This document shows positions 1 through 8,134 of a stretch of 63,307 nt of DNA, piece after piece. The notes under the pieces were generated by a model. That model made no database searches and was not told where the DNA came from. It saw only the letters and a program-made list of their open reading frames with translations. The stretch's first letter is position 1; the number at the start of each line of letters is the position of its first letter. The stretch covers positions 1 to 63,307 of the forward strand of contig JAKIZM010000011.1 of assembly GCA_022708025.1 (NCBI GenBank). The letters are read 5' to 3'. The stretch is from Bacteroidota bacterium. GTDB lineage: Bacteria > Bacteroidota > Ignavibacteria > Ignavibacteriales > Ignavibacteriaceae. The translations under genes and the position numbers were made by a program.

Positions 1-413
1 ATAAATATTTAGCCGCTTATAATGCGATGTTGAAGTTAGATGCAAACAAAAATTTATCAAGAATTGAAGCTGAATCCGGTATGCATATTTTTTCAATTTG
101 GGGTTATACAAACCAATTAATATACGTAGTTGGAGGAGAAAATGATGCCTTATATAAAAATTATAAATGGGAAATAATTAATGATCCTTTGGTAAATACT
201 CTCTATAGAATCAAAGGCCAAAATTATAATGATGTGTTTGGAATAAGCTCTTTAGGGACAATCTTGCACTTCAATGGTTATAATTGGGGTTCGATCAATG
301 TGCCGGTAGAAAATATCTTTTTGGAATTAAATGTAAAAGGAAATGTGATTGCTTCTGTGGGGTGGCGAGGAGAAGAAGCAGCTATAACAATTATTAGAAG
401 AAATCAAGGATAG
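1..413 (+). CDS. C-terminal part of a beta-propeller-like protein (5' end outside window)
   Basis: The reading frame is open from base 3 to the stop at 411-413 with no stop before the first ATG at 27, so the gene almost certainly begins upstream of the window. The visible ~137 residues contain repeats of the kind VFGISSLGTILHFNGYNW, the short beta-propeller blades common in secreted or lipoprotein sensor-like proteins of Ignavibacteria. No T9SS sorting domain is present at the end, so it is more likely a lipoprotein or periplasmic protein than a T9SS cargo. Function is unknown. Confidence 0.6.
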   Translation, partial: KYLAAYNAMLKLDANKNLSRIEAESGMHIFSIWGYTNQLIYVVGGENDALYKNYKWEIINDPLVNTLYRIKGQNYNDVFGISSLGTILHFNGYNWGSINVPVENIFLELNVKGNVIASVGWRGEEAAITIIRRNQG

Positions 414-451
414 AAGTTTTGGAATGAATCCACAATACATAATAAAAAGTC

Positions 452-476
452 AGTAGCGATGCGGCAACATCGCTGC
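452..476. repeat. Short hairpin repeat
   Basis: AGCGATG (455-461) and CATCGCT (468-474) form a 7-bp perfect stem around a CGGCAA loop, extendable with one or two mismatches. There is no T-run directly after it, so it looks more like an extragenic palindrome than a terminator, though it sits just after the upstream gene. Confidence 0.5.
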
Positions 477-540
477 TCAGAAATGCAAATAAAATTAATC
501 CAATATTCATTTCTTTTCAGTATGTTGAAATACAATACTA

Positions 541-604
541 CACTGATTTTTATGATCCTTTATGATCTTAACTAATCATATTTAAATCAGTTTTATCTGT
601 GTCC
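541..604. repeat. Partial ACACAG-type foldback element
   Basis: CACTGATTTTTATGATC at the left and AAATCAGTTTTATCTGTGTCC-like sequence at the right match the two ends of the foldbacks at 27180-27255 and 31125-31191. Here the outer left end is degraded. It appears to be an old copy of a dispersed small palindromic repeat. Confidence 0.45.
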
Positions 605-676
605 AATTATAAAACATCTAATTCCGACAGAATAACTTTTCTGAGTTATCACAAATAGTTTTATAGTATAAGTTAA

Positions 677-710
677 TTTGAGAATCTTTTCATATAAACC
701 ATTATTTTTG
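677..710 (+). promoter_or_regulatory. Candidate Bacteroidota-type promoter for gatA
   Basis: TTTG at 677-680 and TATTTTTG at 703-710 fit the -33 TTTG / -7 TAnnTTTG pattern of the Bacteroidota primary sigma factor, with a 22-nt gap (slightly longer than the usual 19-21). The start codon lies 28 nt downstream. That this lineage uses the Bacteroides-type consensus is an assumption. Confidence 0.35.
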
Positions 711-737
711 TTTTTAATATCATAATGAATTAGAAAA

Positions 738-2165
738 ATGCATTTTTACAAAAACCATAAAGAAAAATCAGAACTCTTAAAATCCGGAAAGCTTAGTCTT
801 ATAGAAAATGTAAAATATTTTCTTAAAAATATTGAGGACCAAAAAGAGCTGAATGCTTTTAATTTTGTCTTTGCAGATGAAGCGATTGAAACGGCAAAAA
901 AAGTTGAACAGAAAATAAAAAATAATTCAGCCGGTAAGCTTGCGGGAATGGTAATTGCGATTAAAGATGTTCTGGCTTATAAAGATCATCCGCTTACCTG
1001 TTCATCTAATATCTTAAAAGGATTTACTTCTCTCTATACTGCAACAGCAGTGCAAAAGCTGATTGATGAGGATGCAATAATAATCGGCAAAACAAACTGT
1101 GATGAATTCGCAATGGGATCATCGAACGAAAATTCTGCATTTGGAAATGTTTTAAATCCGGTTGATAAAACCAGAGTTCCCGGCGGTTCAAGCGGAGGCT
1201 CTGCAGTTGCCGTTGCTGCAAATCTTTGCGATGTTTCAATCGGAACAGATACCGGAGGATCGATTCGTCAACCTGCTGCATTTTGTGGTGTATATGGATT
1301 CAAGCCAACATACGGAAGAGTTTCAAGATTTGGCTTAACTGCTTTTGCTTCTTCGTTTGATACGATTGGGCCATTTACAAAAAATGTTGAAGATGCTGCT
1401 TTGGTTATGAGAATTATTTCTGCAAAAGATGAAAATGATTCTACTTCAGTTGATAAAACAGTCCCCGATTATTCAGCACTATTAGAAGATGAAAGAAAAT
1501 TTAAAATCGGAATACCAAGAGAATATTTTGCAGAAGGATTGGATGAGGAAATCAAAACAGCAGTGTTAAATGTTGTTGATAAATTAAAACTCGAAGGTTA
1601 TGGTGTTAAAGAAGTCTTTCTTCCAAAGACCGAATACACAATTGCAACATATTATATTTTAACAACTGCCGAAACTTCATCAAACTTAGCCAGATTTGAT
1701 GGTGCAAGATATGGACTCAGATCAGAAAATTTTAAGGATCTGAATGAAATGTATATAAACTCCAGAACTGAAGGATTCGGCAAAGAAGTAAAGCGCAGAA
1801 TAATGCTTGGCACTTATGTTTTGTCTTCCGGTTACTATGATGCTTATTATCGCAAAGCACAAAAAGTGAGAAGACTGATTAAAGAAGATTTTGATAAAGT
1901 ATTTTCTGAAGTAGATTTATTAATTACTCCAACTACACCAACTGCAGCATTTAAGTTAGGCGAAAAATCTGATGATCCTTTGCAGATGTATCTGAGCGAT
2001 ATTTACACAACCTCAGCAAACCTTGCTGGAATTCCCGGAATCAGTATTCCAATCGGTAAAAACTCCGAAGATATGCCAATCGGTTTACAGATTTTATCTC
2101 AGCAGTTTGATGAAGAAAAAATATTTCAGTTAGCAAAACATATTCAGGATGAAATTACTAACTGA
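738..2165 (+). CDS. gatA: Asp-tRNA(Asn)/Glu-tRNA(Gln) amidotransferase subunit A
   Basis: Amidase-signature enzyme that releases ammonia from glutamine for transamidation of mischarged Glu-tRNA(Gln) or Asp-tRNA(Asn), working in the cytosol with GatB and GatC. The catalytic Ser-cisSer-Lys triad is complete: K76 in AIKDVLA, S151 in GGSSGGSA and S175 in GTDTGGSIR, spaced as in characterised GatA proteins. Length (475 aa) is normal. gatB and gatC are not in the window, so the complex is encoded at separate loci. A GNAT gene overlaps its 3' end by 17 bp, suggesting translational coupling. Confidence 0.95.
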   Translation: MHFYKNHKEKSELLKSGKLSLIENVKYFLKNIEDQKELNAFNFVFADEAIETAKKVEQKIKNNSAGKLAGMVIAIKDVLAYKDHPLTCSSNILKGFTSLYTATAVQKLIDEDAIIIGKTNCDEFAMGSSNENSAFGNVLNPVDKTRVPGGSSGGSAVAVAANLCDVSIGTDTGGSIRQPAAFCGVYGFKPTYGRVSRFGLTAFASSFDTIGPFTKNVEDAALVMRIISAKDENDSTSVDKTVPDYSALLEDERKFKIGIPREYFAEGLDEEIKTAVLNVVDKLKLEGYGVKEVFLPKTEYTIATYYILTTAETSSNLARFDGARYGLRSENFKDLNEMYINSRTEGFGKEVKRRIMLGTYVLSSGYYDAYYRKAQKVRRLIKEDFDKVFSEVDLLITPTTPTAAFKLGEKSDDPLQMYLSDIYTTSANLAGIPGISIPIGKNSEDMPIGLQILSQQFDEEKIFQLAKHIQDEITN

Positions 2166-2658
2166 AATAAATATCCGCGAATGGACAAAATCTGATTTTC
2201 CAATAGTAAAAAATATTCTGCTTACAACCTGGAAGGATGCTTATTCATTTATTCCGTTAAATGATATAGAAAAATATTTTAATGATTTTTATTCCGATAT
2301 AAGATTGATTGAAATGTTTAACGATCCGTTTTCAAAAGGATTGTTAGCTGAAGTTGATTCTGTGCCGGTTGGATGGATGAAGTTATTTGATAACATCATC
2401 GAAAAGAAATTATATGTTTCTTCGTTATATGTTCTTCCCGGATATCAGGGTTATGGAATCGGGAAGAAATTATTAAACTACGCATACTCAACTGCAAAAG
2501 AAAAACATTACAATAAAGTCTGGCTTGGTGTGATGAAACAAAATGTAAAATCTTTGGAATGGTATATTAAACTTGGATTTGTTTTTATTAAAGAAGAACC
2601 TTTTCAGATGGGCGCAACAACGGTTTCACATTTAATTGGATATAAAAACATTTCTTAA
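2149..2658 (+). CDS. GNAT family N-acetyltransferase
   Basis: A 169-aa single-domain acetyltransferase. The acetyl-CoA pyrophosphate-binding loop is seen as LPGYQGYGIGKKLL (Q100-G105), followed by the usual helix and the conserved strand VWLGVMKQNVKSLEWYIKLGF near the end of the fold. The start ATG lies inside gatA, so the two genes overlap and are probably co-translated. Substrate cannot be told from sequence; RimI-like protein acetylation, small-molecule acetylation and antibiotic acetylation are all possible. Nothing suggests a link to tRNA amidation beyond position. Confidence 0.85.
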   Translation: MKLLTEINIREWTKSDFPIVKNILLTTWKDAYSFIPLNDIEKYFNDFYSDIRLIEMFNDPFSKGLLAEVDSVPVGWMKLFDNIIEKKLYVSSLYVLPGYQGYGIGKKLLNYAYSTAKEKHYNKVWLGVMKQNVKSLEWYIKLGFVFIKEEPFQMGATTVSHLIGYKNIS

Positions 2659-2807
2659 CCTTATATTTTCAAAATAATCTATAAACTTCTCTTAACTTTA
2701 TAATTGACCATTGAACATTCAACACTTAGCATTACAAAAAAGGATTTATCTATATTCAGGAATTTCCTTATTTTTGTTATCAAAATTTAATTCAGTAAAG
2801 GATAGTT

Positions 2808-3854
2808 ATGCCAATTATTATCAATAAAAACACCCGCCTGCTTGTGCAGGGAATTACTGGAGGTGAAGGTTCATTTCATACATCGCAAATGATTGAATAC
2901 GGAACAAAAGTAGTTGCCGGAGTTACACCGGGTAAAGGCGGAACAGATTTTCAAGGAGTTCCGGTTTATAACACAGTTGAAGAAGCTGTTAAAATTCAAA
3001 AAGCAAACACATCAGTAATTTTCGTTCCTCCGGCATTTGCTGCCGATGCAATATTGGAAGCTGCTAATGCGAGAATCAAATACATCATCTGCATTACAGA
3101 AGGAATTCCAACTAATGATATGATAAAAGTTTATGATTCAATCAAAGACAAAGATGTTGTGCTTGTTGGACCTAATTGCCCCGGAGTGATTTCTCCAGGA
3201 ATTGCAAAAGTTGGAATTATGCCCGGTTTCATTCACAGAAAAGGAAAAATTGGCGTTGTATCGCGCTCTGGCACCTTAACTTATGAAGCAGTAAAACAAT
3301 TAACTGATGTAAATCTTGGTCAATCAACTTGTGTCGGTATCGGCGGTGATCCGATTATCGGTTCAAGATTTATCGATATCATAAAAATGTTTAATGATGA
3401 TCCTGATACAGAAGGAATAGTAATGATTGGTGAGATCGGGGGAAGCGCAGAAGAAGAAGCTGCGGTGTTTATTAAAAAGAATGTTAAGAAACCTGTTGTA
3501 GGATTTATCGCAGGAAGAACTGCACCTCCCGGAAGAAGAATGGGACACGCAGGAGCAATTATCTCGGGTGGAAAAGGAACCGCTGCAGAAAAAATGGCTG
3601 CTTTGAAAAGAGCAGGAATTAATGTTGTTGAAAGCCCTGCTGAGATTGGTGTTACAATGTTAAAGGCAATTGAAAAATTAAAAAGCAAAAAAACAGTTGC
3701 TAAAAAAACTACAAAAGTAAAAAAGGCGACAAAAAAGGTTAAGCCTGTTAAGTCTTCCAAAACAACCACAAAGAAAAAAGTTGAAAAGAAGAAAACGGTT
3801 AAACCAAAAAAGCAAAACAAAAAAATAAGCAAGACAAAAAGTAAAAAGAGATAG
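2808..3854 (+). CDS. sucD: Succinyl-CoA synthetase alpha subunit with lysine-rich tail
   Basis: Alpha subunit of the TCA-cycle ligase that interconverts succinyl-CoA and succinate with formation of a nucleoside triphosphate. The phosphohistidine is H247 in [17 protein letters not shown], and the CoA-binding Rossmann domain is at the N-terminus (residues 5-120). The enzyme normally ends near residue 290. Here about 55 more residues follow, almost entirely K, T, V and A with repeats such as KKTTKVKK and KKKVEKKK, resembling a histone H1-type tail. sucC is not adjacent. An AAGGA site lies just before the ATG. ndk follows after only 9 bp, so the two are likely an operon. Confidence 0.93.
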   Translation: MPIIINKNTRLLVQGITGGEGSFHTSQMIEYGTKVVAGVTPGKGGTDFQGVPVYNTVEEAVKIQKANTSVIFVPPAFAADAILEAANARIKYIICITEGIPTNDMIKVYDSIKDKDVVLVGPNCPGVISPGIAKVGIMPGFIHRKGKIGVVSRSGTLTYEAVKQLTDVNLGQSTCVGIGGDPIIGSRFIDIIKMFNDDPDTEGIVMIGEIGGSAEEEAAVFIKKNVKKPVVGFIAGRTAPPGRRMGHAGAIISGGKGTAAEKMAALKRAGINVVESPAEIGVTMLKAIEKLKSKKTVAKKTTKVKKATKKVKPVKSSKTTTKKKVEKKKTVKPKKQNKKISKTKSKKR

Positions 3855-3863
3855 GAGTTCCGT

Positions 3864-4295
3864 TTGGGAAATAAAACTTTAGCAATAATAAAACCTGATG
3901 CAGTAAATGATAATCATATTGGTGAAATCATCTCAATGATTAACAAAGCAGGTTTTAAAATCAAAGCATTAAAAATGATTAGACTTTCCAAAGATGCTGC
4001 AAGATCATTTTATGAAGTCCATAAGGATAGACCTTTCTATGGTGAGTTAGTTGATTACATGACTTCTGGTCCTTGTGTTCCAATAGCATTAGAAAAAGAA
4101 AATGCAGTGGAAGATTACAGAAAACTTATTGGTGCAACTGATCCGGCTAAAGCTGCAGAAGGCACAGTAAGAAAATTATATGCTAAGAGTGTTCAGTTTA
4201 ATGCCGTTCACGGTTCAGATTCTGATGAGAATGCTGCAAGGGAAATTGCATTCTTTTTCAGCAGTAAAGAATTAATTGAGAATTATCCATTGTAA
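3864..4295 (+). CDS. ndk: Nucleoside diphosphate kinase (TTG start)
   Basis: Transfers the gamma phosphate from ATP to nucleoside diphosphates through a phosphohistidine. The active site is H116 in [12 protein letters not shown], and IKPDAV near residue 10 is the usual N-terminal signature. The 143 aa are full length. The start is TTG at 3864: an AGGAG at 3853-3857 sits 6 nt upstream, and no ATG fits the conserved N-terminus. It lies 9 bp behind sucD; this pairing makes functional sense because succinyl-CoA synthetase and NDK are known to associate in other bacteria, but that is inference here. Confidence 0.95.
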   Translation: MGNKTLAIIKPDAVNDNHIGEIISMINKAGFKIKALKMIRLSKDAARSFYEVHKDRPFYGELVDYMTSGPCVPIALEKENAVEDYRKLIGATDPAKAAEGTVRKLYAKSVQFNAVHGSDSDENAAREIAFFFSSKELIENYPL

Positions 4296-4311
4296 AAAAT
4301 AAATTTATGTT

Positions 4312-4345
4312 TTTCACACTAACATTCTGAAGTGTGAAAGTTTTT
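4312..4345 (+). terminator. Rho-independent terminator after ndk
   Basis: TTTCACACT (4312-4320) pairs with AGTGTGAAA (4331-4339), followed by GTTTTT. A perfect 9-bp stem and a T-run lie 16 bp after the ndk stop. Confidence 0.75.
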
Positions 4346-4377
4346 AATGTCAGTCTTAAAAAACAAAGACTGACATT
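4346..4377. terminator. Second hairpin after ndk
   Basis: AATGTCAGTCTT (4346-4357) pairs with AAGACTGACATT (4366-4377): a perfect 12-bp stem with an A-rich 8-nt loop and a weak T-rich tail. It directly follows the first terminator and may back it up or act as a barrier before the next gene. Confidence 0.6.
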
Positions 4378-4410
4378 TATATTTTAATGTAGTCCCGGAA
4401 GGAGTTTAAC

Positions 4411-5643
4411 ATGTTATCAAAATACAAACTCAGATTATTTTTTTTAATTGTTATTTTTCTTTTACCCGTTTCAAACTTCGCACAAATAATTACAGGCGCC
4501 GATAGACTTTTTTCGGAAAGTCAAAATCTTATTACGGGTAAAAACATTGGTGTAGTTTGTAATCATACAGCTTTACTCTCAAATGGAACACATTTAGTTG
4601 ATACATTAATCAATCTGCCTAATGTTACATTAAAAGCAATTTTTACTCCTGAACACGGTTTTAAAGGAAGTGCAGAAGCGGGTGAACTTGTAAATAAAAA
4701 AAGTTTGTATAAAAAAGTTCCCGTTATTTCTCTTTATGGCAGCGAGAGAAAACCTTCAAAAGAAAATCTAAAAGATATTGATCTGCTGATTTTTGATATA
4801 CAAGATGTTGGAGCAAGATTTTACACATACATTTCAACACTTTATAATGTAGTGGAAGCAGCCGGAGAAAATAATATTCCTATTATTGTTTTAGACAGAC
4901 CAAATCCCATTGGCGGAAAATATGTTGATGGTCCTGTGTTAGATGAAAACTTTAAATCATTCGTTGGAATTGCGCCTATTCCGATTACACACGGAATGAC
5001 AGTTGGTGAGCTCGCTACATTTTTTGTTGGTGAAAAACTTATAAATAATTCTGATAAAGTTGGACTTAATGTAGTTAAATGTAAAAACTGGCACAGGGAA
5101 ATTCCAAATCAGTTTTATTCAAAGTGGGTTTCCCCTTCTCCCAACATCAACTATTTGGAAACAGCATTTGTTTATCCGGGAATTTGCTTATTGGAAGGCA
5201 CAAATATTTCAGAAGGCAGAGGGACTCAATTTCCTTTTTTACAATTCGGTGCTCCTTTCATTAATTCTGATGATGTAATTTCAAAACTTAATCTGTTAAA
5301 AGTTGAAGGTGCAGAATTGCAAGCTGTTTCCTTTATACCTGAAGATATTGACGGTATGGCTACAAACCCAAAATTCAAAGGACAAACCTGTAATGGAATT
5401 AAAATTAAAGTTACTGATCCGCAAAAATTTGAGTCAGTAAAATTTGGTGTAAAATTATTATATGTGTTGAATAAATTGTATGGCAGTAAATTGAACTTCA
5501 CAGGCTCGTTTGACAGACTTGTTGGTAACAGTGAATTGAGAGAACTTATAAACAAAAAAACTGCACCTGATAAGATTTTTGGAAGTTGGCAAAAAGATCT
5601 AACAAAATTTGAAAAGAAAAGAATTAATTATTTACTTTATTAA
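4411..5643 (+). CDS. namZ: NamZ/DUF1343 family exo-beta-N-acetylmuramidase
   Basis: A 410-aa exported protein with a Sec signal peptide (about residues 1-25, ending NFAQ). The body matches the DUF1343 family, now known as GH171 exo-beta-N-acetylmuramidase, which removes terminal MurNAc from peptidoglycan fragments during cell-wall recycling. Recognisable stretches include VVCNHTALLSNG, FTPEHGFKG and FDIQDVGARFYTYIST. A GGAAGGAG site precedes the ATG. The lipoprotein gene follows after 9 bp. A GH20 hexosaminidase at 54.6 kb could act on the same amino-sugar polymers, but they are not linked. Family assignment is firm; substrate is by homology. Confidence 0.85.
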   Translation: MLSKYKLRLFFLIVIFLLPVSNFAQIITGADRLFSESQNLITGKNIGVVCNHTALLSNGTHLVDTLINLPNVTLKAIFTPEHGFKGSAEAGELVNKKSLYKKVPVISLYGSERKPSKENLKDIDLLIFDIQDVGARFYTYISTLYNVVEAAGENNIPIIVLDRPNPIGGKYVDGPVLDENFKSFVGIAPIPITHGMTVGELATFFVGEKLINNSDKVGLNVVKCKNWHREIPNQFYSKWVSPSPNINYLETAFVYPGICLLEGTNISEGRGTQFPFLQFGAPFINSDDVISKLNLLKVEGAELQAVSFIPEDIDGMATNPKFKGQTCNGIKIKVTDPQKFESVKFGVKLLYVLNKLYGSKLNFTGSFDRLVGNSELRELINKKTAPDKIFGSWQKDLTKFEKKRINYLLY

Positions 5644-5652
5644 GAGGAAAAA

Positions 5653-6708
5653 ATGTTAAAATACTCAGTTGTTCTGATTTTATTTATATTTTTATTAATT
5701 AGCTGCGGCGAAAAGACTGATAAACCTGCTAATGATTTATCAGGTGATAATAAATTTACTTTTGATTCAACAAATCTTAAAACAGAAGGCATAGATCAAT
5801 CCGGCAAACCTTTTTTAATGGAATACAAGTTTAAGAAAGGTGATAAACACCTTTACAGAGTAACCAGTATTTCAAAAAATACACAAAAGCTTGAGATGGA
5901 TACTACTATCACTTCGGGCGTTGATCAGAAAATTGTTTATCTGATTGATTTTGAAGTTAAAGATGTTGATAAAGACGGAACTACAGAAGCAGAATTAAAA
6001 ATTAATTCCATTAAACTGAATGCAGAGGTTAACAAAGAAAAATTTGAATTTGAAACCGAAAAAGATACAGATTCTTCCAAGTTAGTACAATTTGCAGAAT
6101 ATCATTCACTACACAATAATCCTTTTAGTGTTACGTTCAACAAAAAAGGCGAAGTGATGGAAGTTTTCAGAGCAGAGAAAATATCCAACAAGTTTCTTGA
6201 ATTAAAAGGTGCTGCTGATACAATCTCAGCAAATGACCGTAATTCTATAAGACAAGATATAATAGCCGGAATACTTGCACCTTTGGTAACTCAAATTATC
6301 CGGAAACTTTCCGACAAAGAAGTTTATAAAGATTCAACCTGGGAACTTAAACAAGCACCCGTTTCGATGATGGTTTATCAGATTAACTATGTAAATAAGT
6401 ACAAAGTTGAAAATGTCGAAAAGCTTGATGATCACAGGATTGCTGTTATTGATGCAAGCATTAGTTTTGATTACAAAGGACAATCAAAAATCAGTCAGGG
6501 AAATGTAACCTATAATTTTGATAAACCTAAATCCACTGCAGAAGGCAAAATCTATTTTGATGTTGATCAGGGATTACAACTTAAATCCAGAACTAAAACT
6601 AGTATGCAATTAAATTATTCAATGGAAGCTAATACACCGCAGGGCAAGCAAAAAGGCAGCAGATCAGATTTGGTAACAAACACAAATATTGTGGAATTAA
6701 TAAAATAA
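5653..6708 (+). CDS. Lipoprotein, DUF6263-like
   Basis: 351-aa lipoprotein with a short signal peptide and lipobox LISC (Cys about residue 18). The remainder alternates short beta strands with charged residues (YKFKKGDKHLYRVTS, LEMDTTITSG) and contains no catalytic motif. It resembles the DUF6263 family of Bacteroidota lipoproteins; the family match is from memory of its N-terminal pattern and is tentative. It follows the muramidase gene by 9 bp and is probably co-transcribed with it, hinting at a cell-envelope role. Confidence 0.65.
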   Translation: MLKYSVVLILFIFLLISCGEKTDKPANDLSGDNKFTFDSTNLKTEGIDQSGKPFLMEYKFKKGDKHLYRVTSISKNTQKLEMDTTITSGVDQKIVYLIDFEVKDVDKDGTTEAELKINSIKLNAEVNKEKFEFETEKDTDSSKLVQFAEYHSLHNNPFSVTFNKKGEVMEVFRAEKISNKFLELKGAADTISANDRNSIRQDIIAGILAPLVTQIIRKLSDKEVYKDSTWELKQAPVSMMVYQINYVNKYKVENVEKLDDHRIAVIDASISFDYKGQSKISQGNVTYNFDKPKSTAEGKIYFDVDQGLQLKSRTKTSMQLNYSMEANTPQGKQKGSRSDLVTNTNIVELIK

Positions 6709-6720
6709 TTTTATTATGAA

Positions 6721-6747
6721 ATTAAGCCGGTTAAACACCGGCTTAAT
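6721..6747. terminator. Bidirectional terminator between convergent genes
   Basis: ATTAAGCCGG (6721-6730) and CCGGCTTAAT (6738-6747) form a perfect 10-bp stem with a 7-nt loop, flanked by AT-rich sequence on both sides. It lies between the plus-strand lipoprotein and the minus-strand NfeD gene, so it can stop both. Confidence 0.75.
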
Positions 6748-6789
6748 AATTTTAATTCTATTCTACTAACTAAATATTTATAAATTTCT

Positions 6790-8097
6790 TTATTCCTTAA
6801 CTACAGTAACCACTACCTTTATACCTTCAACACGAATTACTTTTATCTTTTTATCTTTTTCGATGTATTCTGAATCAGCAACAACATCAACCTTTTTATC
6901 ATCTATCAATGCGGTGCCGCCCGGTCTTAATGTTGTAAAAGCAATTCCTGTTTTACCAATTAAATTTGTATCTGAAGGAAAAGAAACAAATCCTTTATCA
7001 GCATTTTGTGTTTCTGCAAGCACGAGTCTGCTGAATGCAGAAGTTTTAGGCAGAAACTTTGCTAAAAAGAAAATCCCTATTAAAGCTGCAACCATCGAAG
7101 CAGAAATCTGAATGATTGCCATCGAAACTGATCTCATATCCAAAAAAGGATCACTGCCCAACAGTGCTAAAAAGATTGAAACCAATATCAAAGCAATTCC
7201 GGATATACCTGTAATTCCAAAACCGGGAATTATAAATATTTCTGCAAGCAATAAAATTAACCCTAATATAAAAAGTAAAATTTCGAGCATTGATGCTAAT
7301 TGCAGAATATATGAAGACCCGAAAAATAAAGTAAGTGCAATCAATCCTGCTGTTCCTGGCAATCCCCAGCCTGGTGTTTTAATCTCAGCCATCAAACCAA
7401 AAAATCCGATCATTATTAAAATTGAAGAAATAATCGGATTATTAAGGAATCTTACAACCTCTTCAGCCCAATTAGATTTAACTTGAATTACTTCAGCATT
7501 TTTCAGATCAAAGGCAGCGAGAACATTTTTATAATCTGTTATCAAAGTATCTGCTATCTTGTATTTATATGCTTCTTCGGATGTGAGAGTAATAAGATGA
7601 GTCGAATCAGTTAAACCGGGAATTACAACTCTTTCATCTACCATTCCTTCAGCAATATCAGTTCTTCTTCCATTCCTTTCGGCAGTTGATCGCATTTCCG
7701 ATCTCATATAAGATTGGTACTTCTCTCCTACTTTTTCTCCCGATTGGTCAACAACAGTTGCAGCACCAATTGAACTGCCGGGTACCATAACAATTTTATT
7801 GCAAGAAAGTGCTATCAATGCTCCTGCAGAAATTGCACGGTTATTTATAAAACCGATTGTTAATATTTTACTGGAAAGGATTGCATCTTTAATTTGTGTA
7901 GCTGCATCAACTCTGCCTCCGAATGTGTTAATCTTAAATATAATAGCTGATGCATTATTTTCTTCTGCCTCATTAACTACACGTGTTATATAAGGCGCTA
8001 ATCCTAAGTCAATTTCCCCTTCAATATAAGCGAAATAAACTAATTTTTGCTGAGAGTAAATTGAAACAGTTATCAGAAGTGCTATTAGATACTTCAT
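6790..8097 (-). CDS. NfeD-family membrane-bound serine protease (ClpP class)
   Basis: 435-aa long-form NfeD protein: signal peptide, ClpP-like protease domain (residues 18-190), about five membrane helices (220-345) and a C-terminal OB-fold domain (375-435). The nucleophile is S90 in AISAGALIALSC. In the archaeal homologue the general base is a lysine about 40 residues further on; in the matching stretch here (residues 133-144) I see arginines (R133, R136) rather than an obvious lysine, so activity should not be assumed. Long NfeD proteins usually work with a stomatin partner; none is adjacent. A PBP gene lies upstream on the same strand, 37 bp away. Confidence 0.85.
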   Translation of the reverse strand: MKYLIALLITVSIYSQQKLVYFAYIEGEIDLGLAPYITRVVNEAEENNASAIIFKINTFGGRVDAATQIKDAILSSKILTIGFINNRAISAGALIALSCNKIVMVPGSSIGAATVVDQSGEKVGEKYQSYMRSEMRSTAERNGRRTDIAEGMVDERVVIPGLTDSTHLITLTSEEAYKYKIADTLITDYKNVLAAFDLKNAEVIQVKSNWAEEVVRFLNNPIISSILIMIGFFGLMAEIKTPGWGLPGTAGLIALTLFFGSSYILQLASMLEILLFILGLILLLAEIFIIPGFGITGISGIALILVSIFLALLGSDPFLDMRSVSMAIIQISASMVAALIGIFFLAKFLPKTSAFSRLVLAETQNADKGFVSFPSDTNLIGKTGIAFTTLRPGGTALIDDKKVDVVADSEYIEKDKKIKVIRVEGIKVVVTVVKE

Positions 8098-8134
8098 GTT
8101 AAAATCTCTCTTAAATTAAATTAATAAAATACCA

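Larger units (their letters stand above)
414..737. other. 324-bp intergenic stretch before gatA
   Basis: No coding frame is convincing here. It holds a small hairpin repeat (452-476), a partial foldback element related to those at 27.2 and 31.1 kb (541-604), and a candidate gatA promoter (677-710). Confidence 0.6.

Noticed and set aside
2701..2740. ACCATTGAACATTCAACACTTAG-type word before sucD as a remnant of a four-helix-bundle element
   Set aside because: The word resembles flanks seen around such genes elsewhere, but no complementary arm or gene remnant is visible here, so it is not enough to call.
3320..3832. 170-aa open frame antisense to the sucD tail
   Set aside because: A shadow of the lysine-codon-rich tail (AAA runs read as Phe/Val on the other strand); no ribosome binding site and no plausible protein.
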